From assembly GCA_034406715.1 (NCBI GenBank), contig CP137867.1, forward strand, positions 124,001-188,000: a DNA stretch of 64,000 bases. Direction: 5' to 3'. This document shows positions 1 through 10,313 of the stretch, in pieces. How positions within the stretch are numbered: position 1 is the stretch's first letter; every line of letters begins with the position of its first letter. Under the pieces are notes generated by a model. That model searched no databases. It was not told where the DNA came from and saw only the letters and a program-made list of their open reading frames with translations. The stretch comes from Rhodotorula mucilaginosa. Its lineage: Eukaryota > Basidiomycota > Microbotryomycetes > Sporidiobolales > Sporidiobolaceae. Position numbers and translations under genes: made by a program.

Positions 1-2931
1 GCGGCGCTTGCCCTTGTCGACAGTCTTGGCTTTCGGTCCGGATTTCGGCGGCGGAGAGGGGCGGCCGGCGGCGTCGCCCGACGTTCGACGACTGCGGCCT
101 TTCGCATTGCGCGTAGTCGGGACCTCGTCGTAGTTTGTTTCCTCCTGCTCGGCGGCTGCGGCACCGTCTTGTTTCGAGTCGGCGAGCAGATCCAGAACGT
201 CGCGTGACTCGGTCGATTCGAGCACGCGGCGACCGCGTGTGCTCTTGCCCTTGCCCTTCGCGACCGATTTCGCCTTGCCCTTCTCGGGCGCCTTGGTCGT
301 CGGCGCAGGAGATGCCTGACGACGAGGACTACCGAGCGGCGAAAGCTCATCGCAAAGGTCCTCCGACGGTCCCGCGGCGATCCTGGAAGGTCCGGCAACC
401 GGTTCCGACGAAGTCGGGCCGTCACTATCTGGGATCACTCCCGCGGCGAACGCTACGGACGGTATGAGGGGACCGACACGGCGAGCCCTCTTTGCGAGCG
501 GCACTTCGGGCGAGCTCTCGGGGACCGGCTGCATGCGCTGCGTCGCCTGCGCCAAGGTCGAAGCGTCCATTGCTTGTCCGAGTGGGCGCATGCTCTCGTC
601 CGCGTCGCCAGAGTGCTGATTCTCCGTTGACTTGTCCTCTGCAGCGGGTACCGTAGCAAAGACTCCGTTGCGAACGGGCGAAGGCGGTGGCGGTTGGCGC
701 TTCAAGGCGCGACCGGGCGCGGGTCGTGCAGGAGGCGGAGGCGACTTGCGCTGCGACGCTTCGGCCTTGTCCGGGACTTGGAAAGACGCGTGCCATCGAT
801 CCGAGTCTGCACCTTGAAGTCAGCATCCTTCCAACCCTATAAAAGCATCCCGAGAGCGAAGCTCACTGTCAAAGGCGGCTTCCTGCGACTTGTTCGAAGA
901 TCGGAAGATGTCGTACTCCTTCTGAGTCGCCGGAACCTCGTACTGCGTCGGGGGAACTTCCGAGCTGCTCCTCAGCTCCGAGATGTCGGACAAGCGCTTC
1001 TTCTCCTTTGGTGGCTCCGGCGCGCTCGCGGTCGGGAACTCGATCGGCGCGAGGGAGAACGAGACCTGGCTCGGCGAAGACGTGGCCGACTCGGGCGCGA
1101 ACAGGGCGGGCTGGCCAGTCGGACGCTTGGGTCCGCCGCTTTCGAGCGACGAAAACTGGTCGTCGTCTTCCGGTTGCGACAACCTGCCAACTTGCCGCGC
1201 GCTTGGGGTCGCATTCGCCGAACGAGTGGTGACCGATTCTTCGTGAGGAACCGTCGCCGCCATCGACTCCTCAACGCTCATGGCGTCCTCACGTTCAATC
1301 GCGACGACATCCCGTTCCTCGTCCTCTCTTCCGTCGGGCGCGGACTCGCCGCCATTGGAGCCTTGCTCCTCTTTGTGCTCGGCAGGGTTGACCCGGTCGT
1401 TCATCCGTTCATCAGTCTCCGTCGCAGCACCCGACTCAACAGCTCGAGCCGGCTGCATTGCTGGATTTTGCGACTTGGCGAGCGATCCGCTTGAATCCTG
1501 CGAGAGATCGTCCCATGGTTCGCGGCGCTTCTTCTGCTTCGGGAGCGGAGCGGCCTTCATCGCCGAGGAAGTTGCGAAAGGCGTCACGCCCACCGGTTCG
1601 GTCGCGTTGCGAGAGAGTTGAACCGGTTCGTCGGCGTGCGCGACGGCGAGGTTCGGAACGGTACGAGCCGCGGCAATGGACGGATCGGGAGGTTGCGCGT
1701 TCAGGAAAGCTGGAGTCGAGGTCTGCGGGGACTAGTCTCTCAGAGGCTGCATACGCGAGCGAGTCGGGAGAGTTTTGCAACGTACGATGGGCCCATCTAG
1801 ATCCATCGGCTCGCCCGAAGGGCCTGCGGACGATATCTGGACCGGCGCTCCGGAGGAGGATCCCAGTGGCGCCGACTGAAGGGCAGCCTTGCGCGGCGAC
1901 AGCAGCAGCACACTCGGCGCGATGTCGGGATCGGCGCTCGAAGCGGGCTCGAGAGCGGAAGCGGAAGCATTGGGGCCGGTCTGGAACGTCGGCGGCGGGC
2001 GTTTCGAGGTGGTCGAAAGCCTGGCGGATCCGAGCAGTTCGCGTTCGATCGCGGGGGAGGAGGAAGGTCCGTTCTGCTCGTCGATGTTGATGTGCGAGTT
2101 GCGCACGCCGAGTGCAGACGTAGCGCGCTCAGCAGCAGCAGAACTTGGCCGAGTTGGTGAGCGAGCTGGCGAGGCATTCTCCTTTTGCGAGTCGGACTTC
2201 TGTTGCTGCCTCGATGCGCCTTGCTCCTCTTCTTCGGCGTTGTCCTGCTCGATCTGCGTCGGAAGCATCGTCTCTTCGAGTACCCCGGTCGTGTCTGTCG
2301 GAGCGAACCGGGGCGAACTTGGCTTGGCTGTCGGCGGCGGTTGAGCGTGCAACACTCTGCCTTCCGCCTTGGTGAGATCCATCGAGACGGCAGCCGACGC
2401 CGACGGCGCCCGCGAGTCGTCCACTTCGCCACTGTTGGACTGATCCGCCGTACTACCTCCTTCCGAGAGCCTCCTGTCCTGGCGCGGGTGCCGCTTGAAC
2501 GTTTCCTGCTCGTGTTGCGTCCGGCCGAGACTCTTTGGCTCGTCATGCGCCAACTGGCTCAGGTGGAAACTGTCCTGGGGCCCGTTCTGCGGCTGCGAGT
2601 GACTGGGTTCGATGCTGTCGAGCTCGTCTGTGCCGTCTTCGTCCTTCTGAGGCGACGCTTGCGAGTCTTGAACCAGCTGATCCTCGTCTCCCTCGCGGGC
2701 AGGCTGAGCTCCGTCCTCCGCGTAGTTGGACGCGTCTAGCAGGGCATCGTCGCTCTGCTCGTCCCTGTCGCCTCCGGAAGCAGCGTCCCCTGCTGCTCCG
2801 AGTTGAGGCTGTCGAGCGAGTGCGCTCCACAAATAACTCTGCCCGACCGATTCGACCTGCCGAGACTGCCCGGGCTGTTGCTGCTGCGCCGTCGACGTAG
2901 GCGTGTTGGGCACGAGCTCCCGTGTAGACAT
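1..2931 (-). CDS. SQ/TQ-rich protein, Rad9/Crb2/53BP1-like candidate (N-terminal part, runs off the window)
   Basis: A very long, low-complexity, acidic and Ser/Thr/Gln-rich protein read leftwards; the window edge cuts it before any folded domain. The first ATG is at 2931 (MSTRELVPNTP). An intron runs from the GTACGT donor near 1797 to a CCGCAG acceptor near 1730, and another small intron lies near 820-840. The frame then stays open to base 1, ending in Lys/Gly/Arg-rich segments. More than a dozen SQ or TQ dipeptides are visible (for example LSQDSSGS, PPTQYEVPATQKEYD, VQDSQASPQK), a composition known for ATM/ATR-phosphorylated checkpoint mediators such as Rad9, Crb2 and 53BP1. The BRCT and Tudor domains that would settle this would lie outside the window. 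It sits 171 bases downstream of NTH1 on the same strand. The gene is certain; the family is a guess from composition. Confidence 0.6.
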
Positions 2932-3102
2932 GCCAAGCCGAGCGTAGGGAACGGGCTTCGAAAGAGAGAGCAGCTGATCAAACAAGCTGTTCGACGCGTC
3001 GAGGCGCCGCTTCTCGGAGCCGACGACGACGAGATGTCAAAATTGCCACAGCAAAGCTAAAAGCTACGCCGAGTGCAGATTTCACTCTACCCAGCTCTTG
3101 AG

Positions 3103-4991
3103 TTATCGTATGGTGGTCTCGACAGCCTCGTGTTTGATCGAGATCTCCTCCGCCGCTCGCACCGTACCCGTGTCCGGCTCCGTTTTCAGCGACACCAATT
3201 TCTCCTCTTCCTGCTCCACCGCGACTGCCACCGCCGGCTCGCCGTCCTCCCCTTTCACTTCCACTTCGACTGTGACCTTTTTCTTCGGCGAAGGCACGAC
3301 CACGCGCCGAGAGGGGCACAGTTTGGCGGTGGCGACGTCGCAGAGATCGCACCGAGGTCCGACGGGTTTGCAGATCTCTTGCCCAAAGCCGACCAGCATC
3401 TGCGCGAGTACAGTGGCACGCGGGTCAGAAAGGTTCTATCCGCGGTATCGGAATCTTCTTGTGCAGAAAGACAAGCGGCGACTGACCTTGTTCACCGAAG
3501 GCCAAAGGTGTTTCGGCAGCCACGACTCCAGGTTGAGTCTGCCGCAAGCGTGCGAGACTCAGCAACGACTTGCATTTGGAGACAGCTTGACACTGTAAAG
3601 GGAAAGGAACACGTACCGTGTCTGCTCGGCAGTCTGCGTCTCCTTCTTGTGCCACCGCAGCCGGTTCGTGATCCGGTGCACGTGCGTGTCCACGCCGATG
3701 CCGACCTGTGCGACAATACGAACGCCTTCGACAATCAGTCGACTATCTTTTGAGGCAAAGGCAAAGAAATTTGGAGTGACGAATGCTTGACAAGGTGTGA
3801 CGCCGACGCACATTCTGTCCGGTCGCTTGCAGATACAGGTACGCCATCTTGGGTCCGACCCCGACAATCTCGAGCAGCGAAGCTAGCGAGGTGGATGGAA
3901 ACAAGAGTGTCAGCGCCAAGTTTCAGGTTCAGCACACCATCTCCGTCAAAAGACAGAGGCTCACGCAGATCGCCCGGAACGTCGCCGTCGTGATGAGTCC
4001 GCAGTCGCTCCGCGAGTAGTTTCAAGTTCTTGGCCCTGAGCGCGAGGTTTGCGCGGTCAGCAGCTGCCACATGGCTGACGTAAGCTGGCTCCGCTCCGGT
4101 GCAAAATGCCGCTTGCGCGCACTTTGTGTTGTGGAAGCCGACTTTGCAGATGCACGCGTCGATCTGTTCTGCCGTCGCCGCTTCGAGCGCTTCGAGTGTA
4201 AGACCTCCTGGTAGTTGATTGCGCAAGTTCATCGTCGCCTGTCCACGAAAAGTCGAGGATCGCATCAGCGAGCCGGAAAGTTGTCAGGACCACAACGCTT
4301 CTAAACGGGCTTTACCTGATGGGTGACAGGATCTTTGGTTTGCGAGCTGAGCATGAGCGACACGATGATCGAAAGGCGCTTGTCCTGTCGTCCTCCAAAC
4401 CGAGTCAGCGTGATTAGACGCCGCAACGAGCTGAATCCGACTAGCGTCAGAGCAGACCTTTTCCGATTCGACGGGCTGTTCCTCGCCTTCTTTCTTCGGG
4501 TTGCGCCCGCCTTGTTCGCATCCCATACCGTCAACAGGCGCAAAGATACTGCCAGAAGCCCACGACAGGTTGCCGCAAAGAGTCAGCATCCGGATCCTGA
4601 AATGACCACGTCCTGGCCAAAGAATCGAGAGGACTCACGTCTCGCGTTGTCTGCGGATGACTTCGTACGTCTCTTCCCATCGTTTGGGCGCCGGGTGCGG
4701 TTTCTCGAGCGCCTCTACGTGCTTTTTCGGCTTGCGCGGGGACTTGACGATCTTTGGTTTCTGCTCCTCGACGACCTTGGCCTCTGACTTGTCCCATTCC
4801 GGCTTGAAGAGCTCCTCCCTTTCATCGCCGCCTTCGAGTTTGACGCCCGACAGTCGAGACGAGCGGCGGCGAGAGGGCGAGGGCCGCGTCGCTTCTTCCG
4901 AAGTGGCGGCGGCGGCAGAGCTGACTGGCTCGTACAGCGTGACGCGGCTCGAAAAAGTCGAGGCGCTCTTGACTGAGCGCACCGGAGCCAT
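3103..4991 (-). CDS. NTH1: Endonuclease III homologue, bifunctional DNA N-glycosylase/AP lyase
   Basis: Base-excision repair enzyme that removes oxidised pyrimidines and cleaves abasic sites, in nucleus and mitochondria. It is read leftwards from [11 protein letters not shown] at 4991 to TAA at 3103 and is interrupted by at least four short introns. Seen in order: a basic Ser/Arg-rich N-terminus, the segment [14 protein letters not shown], a helix region ending VGFHNTK, the helix-hairpin-helix [17 protein letters not shown] with the catalytic Lys in GVGPK, then [18 protein letters not shown] with the conserved Asp. An iron-sulphur loop with four Cys follows, spaced C-x6-C-x2-C-x7-C. The last spacing is longer than the x5 of bacterial Nth. 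After the cluster an acidic, Val/Glu-rich tail of about 60 residues ends the protein. The family assignment is very secure; exact exon edges were read by eye. Confidence 0.93.
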
Positions 4992-5206
4992 GAGAACTCG
5001 TAGCCTAGACAGTTTGGCAAGGCGAACAGCTTGGCGAGCGCAAGAAGGAAGCAGATCGAGATGTCAACCTCTTCCGCGCGGCCGCTGCGCATCGAAACCT
5101 CTCTCTGAGCCACTACAGATAGTTCAATAGGCTTCGCGAGCCGTCTGTGATTACCGTCAGCGCTCTACGGCAATGGTTAGCTTTCCCCGTGAATCGACCG
5201 CTACTC

Positions 5207-8200
5207 CTACTGCGGCGGCGGGAATCCGCCAGGGCCACCCTGCACGTGTGGCGGAGGAGGAGGCGGTCCTCCGTCTATGGAACCGAGAAGCAATCGCGAA
5301 TGGCCAGATATCAGCAAACCATCATCTCCAAGACGGCGCAAGAAACGGCAAGTCGCGCTCACTTGGGATTGGGGTGGCAGACTGCTGGAACGGCGGCGGC
5401 GGCGGCGGCGTCCACGGCATCGGTGGTTGCTGCTGAGGAGGCCCTCGACCTCCCTGCGTCGACACAGACATTCTCGGGGAATGAACAGCCGCATGCGGCA
5501 TATGCGGAGAAGAGAGCACTGTCAAGCAAAAACACAGGGAGACCATGCATGAAGGGCAGTCAGCAGCTGAAGAAAGGGTCCCAAAACGAGAAGTCGACTC
5601 CGAGAAAGGTCTGTACTCACTCTGCGCTCCGTAGGGCGGATGTCCCTGATTCGGTCCCGAAACGAACCCGGGCATGTGCGAGCCTCCTCCTCCTCCTCCT
5701 CCCGGCGGTCCGCCGCCACCACCACCAGCGCCCGGCTGTCCAAAGAACGGCGGCGGCGGTGGCGGATGGTGCGGCTGGAACTGCGGTCCCGGACCGGGCG
5801 CGTTCATGTGCGCCATCTGCTGCTGCTGCTGCTGTTGCTGAGGAGGGGCTGGTCCGCCGCCGCCCGGTTGTCGCGCATACCCTATCGCCACTGCCGCTGT
5901 CGCCGGGTTAAATTGCTGCTGCTGCTGCTGCTGTTGAGCAAACTGGTGGTGGTGGTGGTGGTGAGGCGGCGCAAGGGGTGGGGGTGCATGGCCACCATTG
6001 CCGCCGCCGTACATCCCAAACTGCTGAGGCTGTTGATGCGGATGCGGATGTTGCAGATGCGCCGGACCACCACCACTACCCGCGATCGCCTGCTGAGGAG
6101 GAGGAGGAGGAGGCATCGGCAGCGGCGCTGGTGAACCCGAGATGCTCCCGCCGGCCGACGACATGGCCACGAATGGTGGTGGTGGTGGTGGTTGTTGAGG
6201 CGGCATCGACGGGTGCTGCGGACCCGAGAGCATGTTGATCGGCATGCCTCCGGCCGCTCCGATGAAAGCGTGAGCGTGCGCTTGCTGCTGCTGCTGAGCC
6301 GCCGCGATCGCAGCGGCATTGTTCGGGTCGATCATGCCGCTTGCGGCGGCGTCGTCGTGCAAGCTGGGACCCTGTGGCGGGATCGGGTAGATGGACCGGT
6401 ACGGTTTGCCCGTGAACGGCCACGCGGGCGGGACCGTCGCAGGTTCAGGCGGGACCCCGTTCTTGAACGGCGTAAAGTCCTCCTTGACGTGCATCGACGA
6501 CGAACCCTTCTTGATCTGCTTCGTGCCAAAGAACGGGTTGACGGGAACCTTGGGCGGCGGCGGTGGCGGCGGCGCCGATTCGGCGGCCGAGGCGGTCGTC
6601 GAGGTTGCGGACGGACGTCGAGCAGCAGCGGCGGCGGCTGCGCCGGTAGCGGTGGTATTGTTGGTGTTGGTGGAGGTGTTCGATGCGCCGGGAGTGAACG
6701 AAGCAGCAGCCGGATTCGGCTTGAACACGAACGCCGCACTCGTCGCGCTCAATTTCTTTGCCCCACCGGCCGGAGGTTTGGCTCCCGGAGCCGCTGTGGA
6801 CGGTGCACTCGTTTCCGCCGTTCCCGAGGCAGACATAGCCGGCACAGGTGCTGTGGCGGTGGCAGCAGCGGGGGCGGGGGCGGTTCCGGCCTTCTGAGCC
6901 GCGAGGAGCGCAGCCTGTTTCGCCTTTGCGCGGTTCGGATCGAACGGCGGAATCTCGAGCACCATCGCTTTGGTGATCTTGGTCGTCGTCGTCGGCGGCG
7001 GCGCGGTCGGCTTCCCCGTGGCAGCCGCAGTGGCTCTGGGCGACGCGACGGTGGCAGCCGACGTCGCTGGGAGAGCGCTGGTCGCAGTCGCCGGCGAGAC
7101 TGTCGCCGACTTCGCCGCAGTTTTCGAGTCGGCCGTCGCTGGGCCGCCGCCGCCACCACCGTTCGCGGCTCCGGCGGCGGCGGCGGCGGCCGGTTTCTTG
7201 CCGAGGATCTGCGCCACCTCGTCCGGCATCGGGTACGGGTTCTTGAACGTCTGACTCCACTGAACCAAGCTCGCCAACTTGGAATCGTGTTCCTTCTTGA
7301 GTTGAGCTTGCTGCTGACTCTGCTGCTGCGCCTGCTGCATCTGCGCGCGGCGTTGCTCGAGTCGGACCCGCTCAGAGTGGACAAACTCTTGCATCGAGCG
7401 GTCGTACGGCTTGGCGTTCGGGTTCGGCTTCGTGCTGCTGGTCGTCGTCGTTGTGGTGGTGGTCGTCGATGTCGTGGGCGCGACAGGGGCTGCGGCAGCG
7501 GGAGTGGAGGCGCTGAGAGAAGAAACAGGAGGAGGAGGGGCGGGGGAAGCTGTTCCCGACGAGCCGGAGCCAGCCCCACCGGGGGAGCCTTGCCCTGGTC
7601 CACCGTTCTGCTGCTGCTGCAGTCTCGCGAGGGCCGCCTTTCTCGCCCCGGGCGGGACGTACGCACCCTCGGTCCCAGTCCGAATCACGGCGCCGTACCG
7701 CTCTTCCTCGTCGAGCGAGTCGGCGACCTGTTCGCCTCGCTCTTCGGCGACGTGGGCGTTGTACGCGAGCGAGGCGGACGAGTTCGACGAGCCTTTGAGG
7801 ATCTCGCGTTCGAGCTGGGCGGCGCGGGCTTCGCGCTGCTTGAAGTCGGAGGTCGAGCGGTCAAGCCGGGTCGTGTAGATCTCGTCGTCGTAATCGGTTC
7901 GGAGACCGAACGCGCGCTCGTTGGCGGCAAATTGGTCCCAGGCTCCACCGTTGCTGCTCGAGGCGGGGCCTCCCTTCCGACCGGTGTTGCCCTTGCCGCC
8001 GGACCCGTTGCCATTGATCGACCGACCCAAGCCGTCTTCGAGGCCCCCGCCGTCCTCGATTCCGCCGCTCCCATAGCCAGCATCTGCACCCCAGGCTTGG
8101 AGTTGGCGTTCCTTTCCGAGTTGGGACGCGCGCGAAATGTCGGTGTCGGTCCTGAACGAGTCGGTGGTCGCCGCCGCCGCTGTGTTGGAAGCGGAGGATT

Positions 8201-8707
8201 GCGGCCGCTGAGGCAGAGCGGCAAAGTCGAGGTCGGTGTCTTGGGCTTCGAGTTGTACGAGGTCTTTGCCGTTCAAGACGAGCGCAGGTTTCGGCGGAGG
8301 AGCGGCGACAATGGCGGCGGCGGCGTCGCTCTTGCTGGCGGGGAGGAGGGTGACGGCTTGACGGAGGGCGATCGAGAGGTCGCCCGCGTCGGGCGTGGCA
8401 GCAGCGAGGATTCCAGTCACGCGTACGCCATCTTTGAGCGTCGCCGTGACAGGTTGACCCTAAGGAAGTGGGGCGCGTGCCCCCAGAGGGTTCGCGTCAG
8501 TTCCGAGTCGTCGTTCGCGGGCAGCGGCCTCGCAGGGGACTCACGACGAGGGCGACGAGGATCCAACACCAACGCTCGTGCGCGACCGGGTCCAGTCCGG
8601 CAGGAGGCGCTGTGGTCGACGCGGGTCCGCCTCGCCTGACGACACCGGCCGTCAGCAAGTGTCCCTCGGGGACAGAGTGCGACTCACTTGGTAGCAGGCG
8701 CAGCCAT
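5207..8707 (-). CDS. PBP1: Ataxin-2 / Pbp1 homologue (LSm, LsmAD, poly-Q)
   Basis: RNA-binding stress-granule protein that partners poly(A)-binding protein and influences poly(A) tail length and translation. Exon 1 is only 20 coding bases (MAAPATK, ATG at 8707, donor GTGAGT). Exon 2 contains HERWCWILVALV, and exon 3 starts GQPVTATLKDGVRVTGIL; together these give the LSm fold. The LsmAD domain follows as FGLRTDYDDEIYTTRLD. A PAM2-like Pro-rich region and very long Gln, His, Ala, Pro and Gly tracts fill the remaining ~700 residues. Two introns near the 3' end (donors at about 5614 and 5352) lead to a last exon ending HVQGGPGGFPPPQ with TAG at 5207. The acceptor choice before the RGPPQQQPPMPW segment is uncertain: the reading frame favours the second of two nearby AGs. 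It is divergent from the PABPN1 homologue with 236 bases between start codons. Confidence 0.9.
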
Positions 8708-8943
8708 CTCTCTCGTGCCGCCCCTCCGAGCAGGTGTCTGTATATGCAGCGAGACAAGGAAGGAGGCGCACTTGCCCCTCTCTCAATTGCAGTTGTAATG
8801 CGGCATAACAAATACTCTGGATTACTACTGCTTCCCATTCCGACGACCGAGCACCCTCAGCTCTACACTCACTGCGCGAGTCACTCTCTGTCAAGGGCCT
8901 GGGCTAGCTACACTCTAGACCGCTCCCGAACCCGCCGCCCGCC
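8708..8943. promoter_or_regulatory. Shared divergent promoter region, PBP1 / PAB2
   Basis: This 236-base gap lies between two start codons facing apart, one of the ataxin-2 homologue and one of the nuclear poly(A)-binding protein. It must hold both 5' leaders and core promoters. I see no perfect TATA box placed convincingly for either gene; a pyrimidine-rich stretch precedes the PAB2 ATG. Co-regulation is inference. Confidence 0.5.
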
Positions 8944-10022
8944 ATGTCCGCCGACGCGTCCTCGTCCGGCCGCCGCCGCTCCATCGACGACCCCGACTCG
9001 CTCATCGCCTCCACAGCACCCATGCCCGCCTCGTCGTCGGCGTCTACAGCACCGGCAGGTGACGCTGCCGCTGCGCCTTCGTCCGACGCTGGAGCAGGAG
9101 AGGGAGGGGACGACGACGCCGACGAGGCAGAGATCGCAGCGATGCGCGCCCGCGTCGCAGAGATGGAAGCCGAAGCTGCGAAACTGAGAGAGTTGACCGC
9201 CGCGAGCGAGGCGGCCGCCAACGGGGGTGCCGCCTCCTCCTCGGGCGCAGGAGGAGCGGACGGCGCAGGAGGAGAGGACGTCAGCATGTCGGACGAGGAC
9301 CGTGCAGCCGTCGACGCGAGGAGTATCTATGTCGGAAACGTTGAGTCCTTGCCTCTAAGACTCTCTAGTCTCTGTCCGGGGACAAAGGCTGACCCGCGGG
9401 GAACGGCGCCGCGCAGGTCGACTACAACTCGACGCCCGAAGAGATTCAGCAACATTTCGCCTCGTGCGGGACCATCAACCGCGTCACCATCCTCTTTGAC
9501 AAGTTCACCGGACCGAAAGGGTGAGCTTTTACTCCCGGATCTCTGTCACGTTACCGGAGCACAACTGATCCCAGGACCTGGAATCCAGGTACGCCTACGT
9601 CGAGTTTGCCGAACCCTCTCTGGTCCAGAACGCAGTCCTGCTCGACCAGTCCATGTTCCGCGGCCGGCAACTCAAGGTGCGTGTTATGGTCGCTGCTGCT
9701 TTTCCTGTCATTTCTACTAGGCGGGAAATGTCCCTCCGGGCCCCTCCGGAAACTGACTACCGGTAGTCTGGCGTCGACACCCGCGCAGGTCACTCCGAAA
9801 CGGACCAACGTGCCCGGCTTCAACCAGCGAGGACGAGGACGAGGACGGGGCGGCTACCGCGGCGGCTACCAACCTGTCCGTCTTCCCCTCGTTCATCGTG
9901 ACGAAGAACTGACGGCGGCCGTTCCCAGCTGACTCTTCTTCGTCATTCTACCTATACAGCGCGGCGGGTACTCTCCTTACGCGCGTGGTCGAGGACGAGG
10001 ACGCGGTCGCGGAACGTGGTAG
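8944..10022 (+). CDS. PAB2: Nuclear poly(A)-binding protein, PABPN1/Pab2 type
   Basis: Binds poly(A) in the nucleus and acts in polyadenylation and RNA surveillance. Starts [13 protein letters not shown] at 8944. An acidic Ala/Asp/Glu-rich N-terminus includes a coiled-coil segment ([20 protein letters not shown]). A single RRM follows: RNP2 is SIYVGNVDY, assembled across an intron whose donor is GTTGAG after VGN; RNP1 is GYAYVEF, also assembled across an intron (GGGTGAGC ... ATCCAG). The RRM ends [13 protein letters not shown], and an RGG/RGR tail assembled over two exons ends GRGRGRGTW with TAG at 10020-10022. Four introns are placed by frame and splice consensus. The architecture (acidic coiled coil, one RRM, Arg/Gly tail) is diagnostic of PABPN1. 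It is convergent with STT4. Confidence 0.93.
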
Positions 10023-10313
10023 GAGGCGGAGGCGCGCGTGCGCAAAGCACCACTTCACCACACCAGCCCAGTCTTTCTCTCTTTTCCTCTCTCTACCACC
10101 CACAAAAGCGGCAATCCTATCGACTACCCTTGTCCGATTGTACACTACCTCTTTTTCTTTCCCTTACCGACACCTCAGGCGCCGTTGTGTGAAAACTGTA
10201 TACCCTTGCCGCCTCCTTCTCTATCTCGGCCCTTCTTCGCTCGCGCACAGAGAGAGCGGACACATGCGTTGTGATTGTCAGCAAGTTTGGAATCTACTGG
10301 GGTGGAGCTGTGT

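Noticed and set aside
838-846. TATAAAAG on the plus strand
   Set aside because: Lies inside the coding region of the SQ/TQ protein with no rightward gene following it.
5400-6330. Clustered short repeats that could suggest a CRISPR or satellite array
   Set aside because: They are codon-level Gln, His, Pro, Gly and Ala tracts of the ataxin-2 homologue; no regular repeat-spacer spacing.
6192-8639. 815-codon open frame on the plus strand opposite the ataxin-2 homologue
   Set aside because: Arg/Gly-rich composition is the mirror of the GC-rich, repeat-rich coding strand. The minus strand has the LSm and LsmAD motifs and matching introns.
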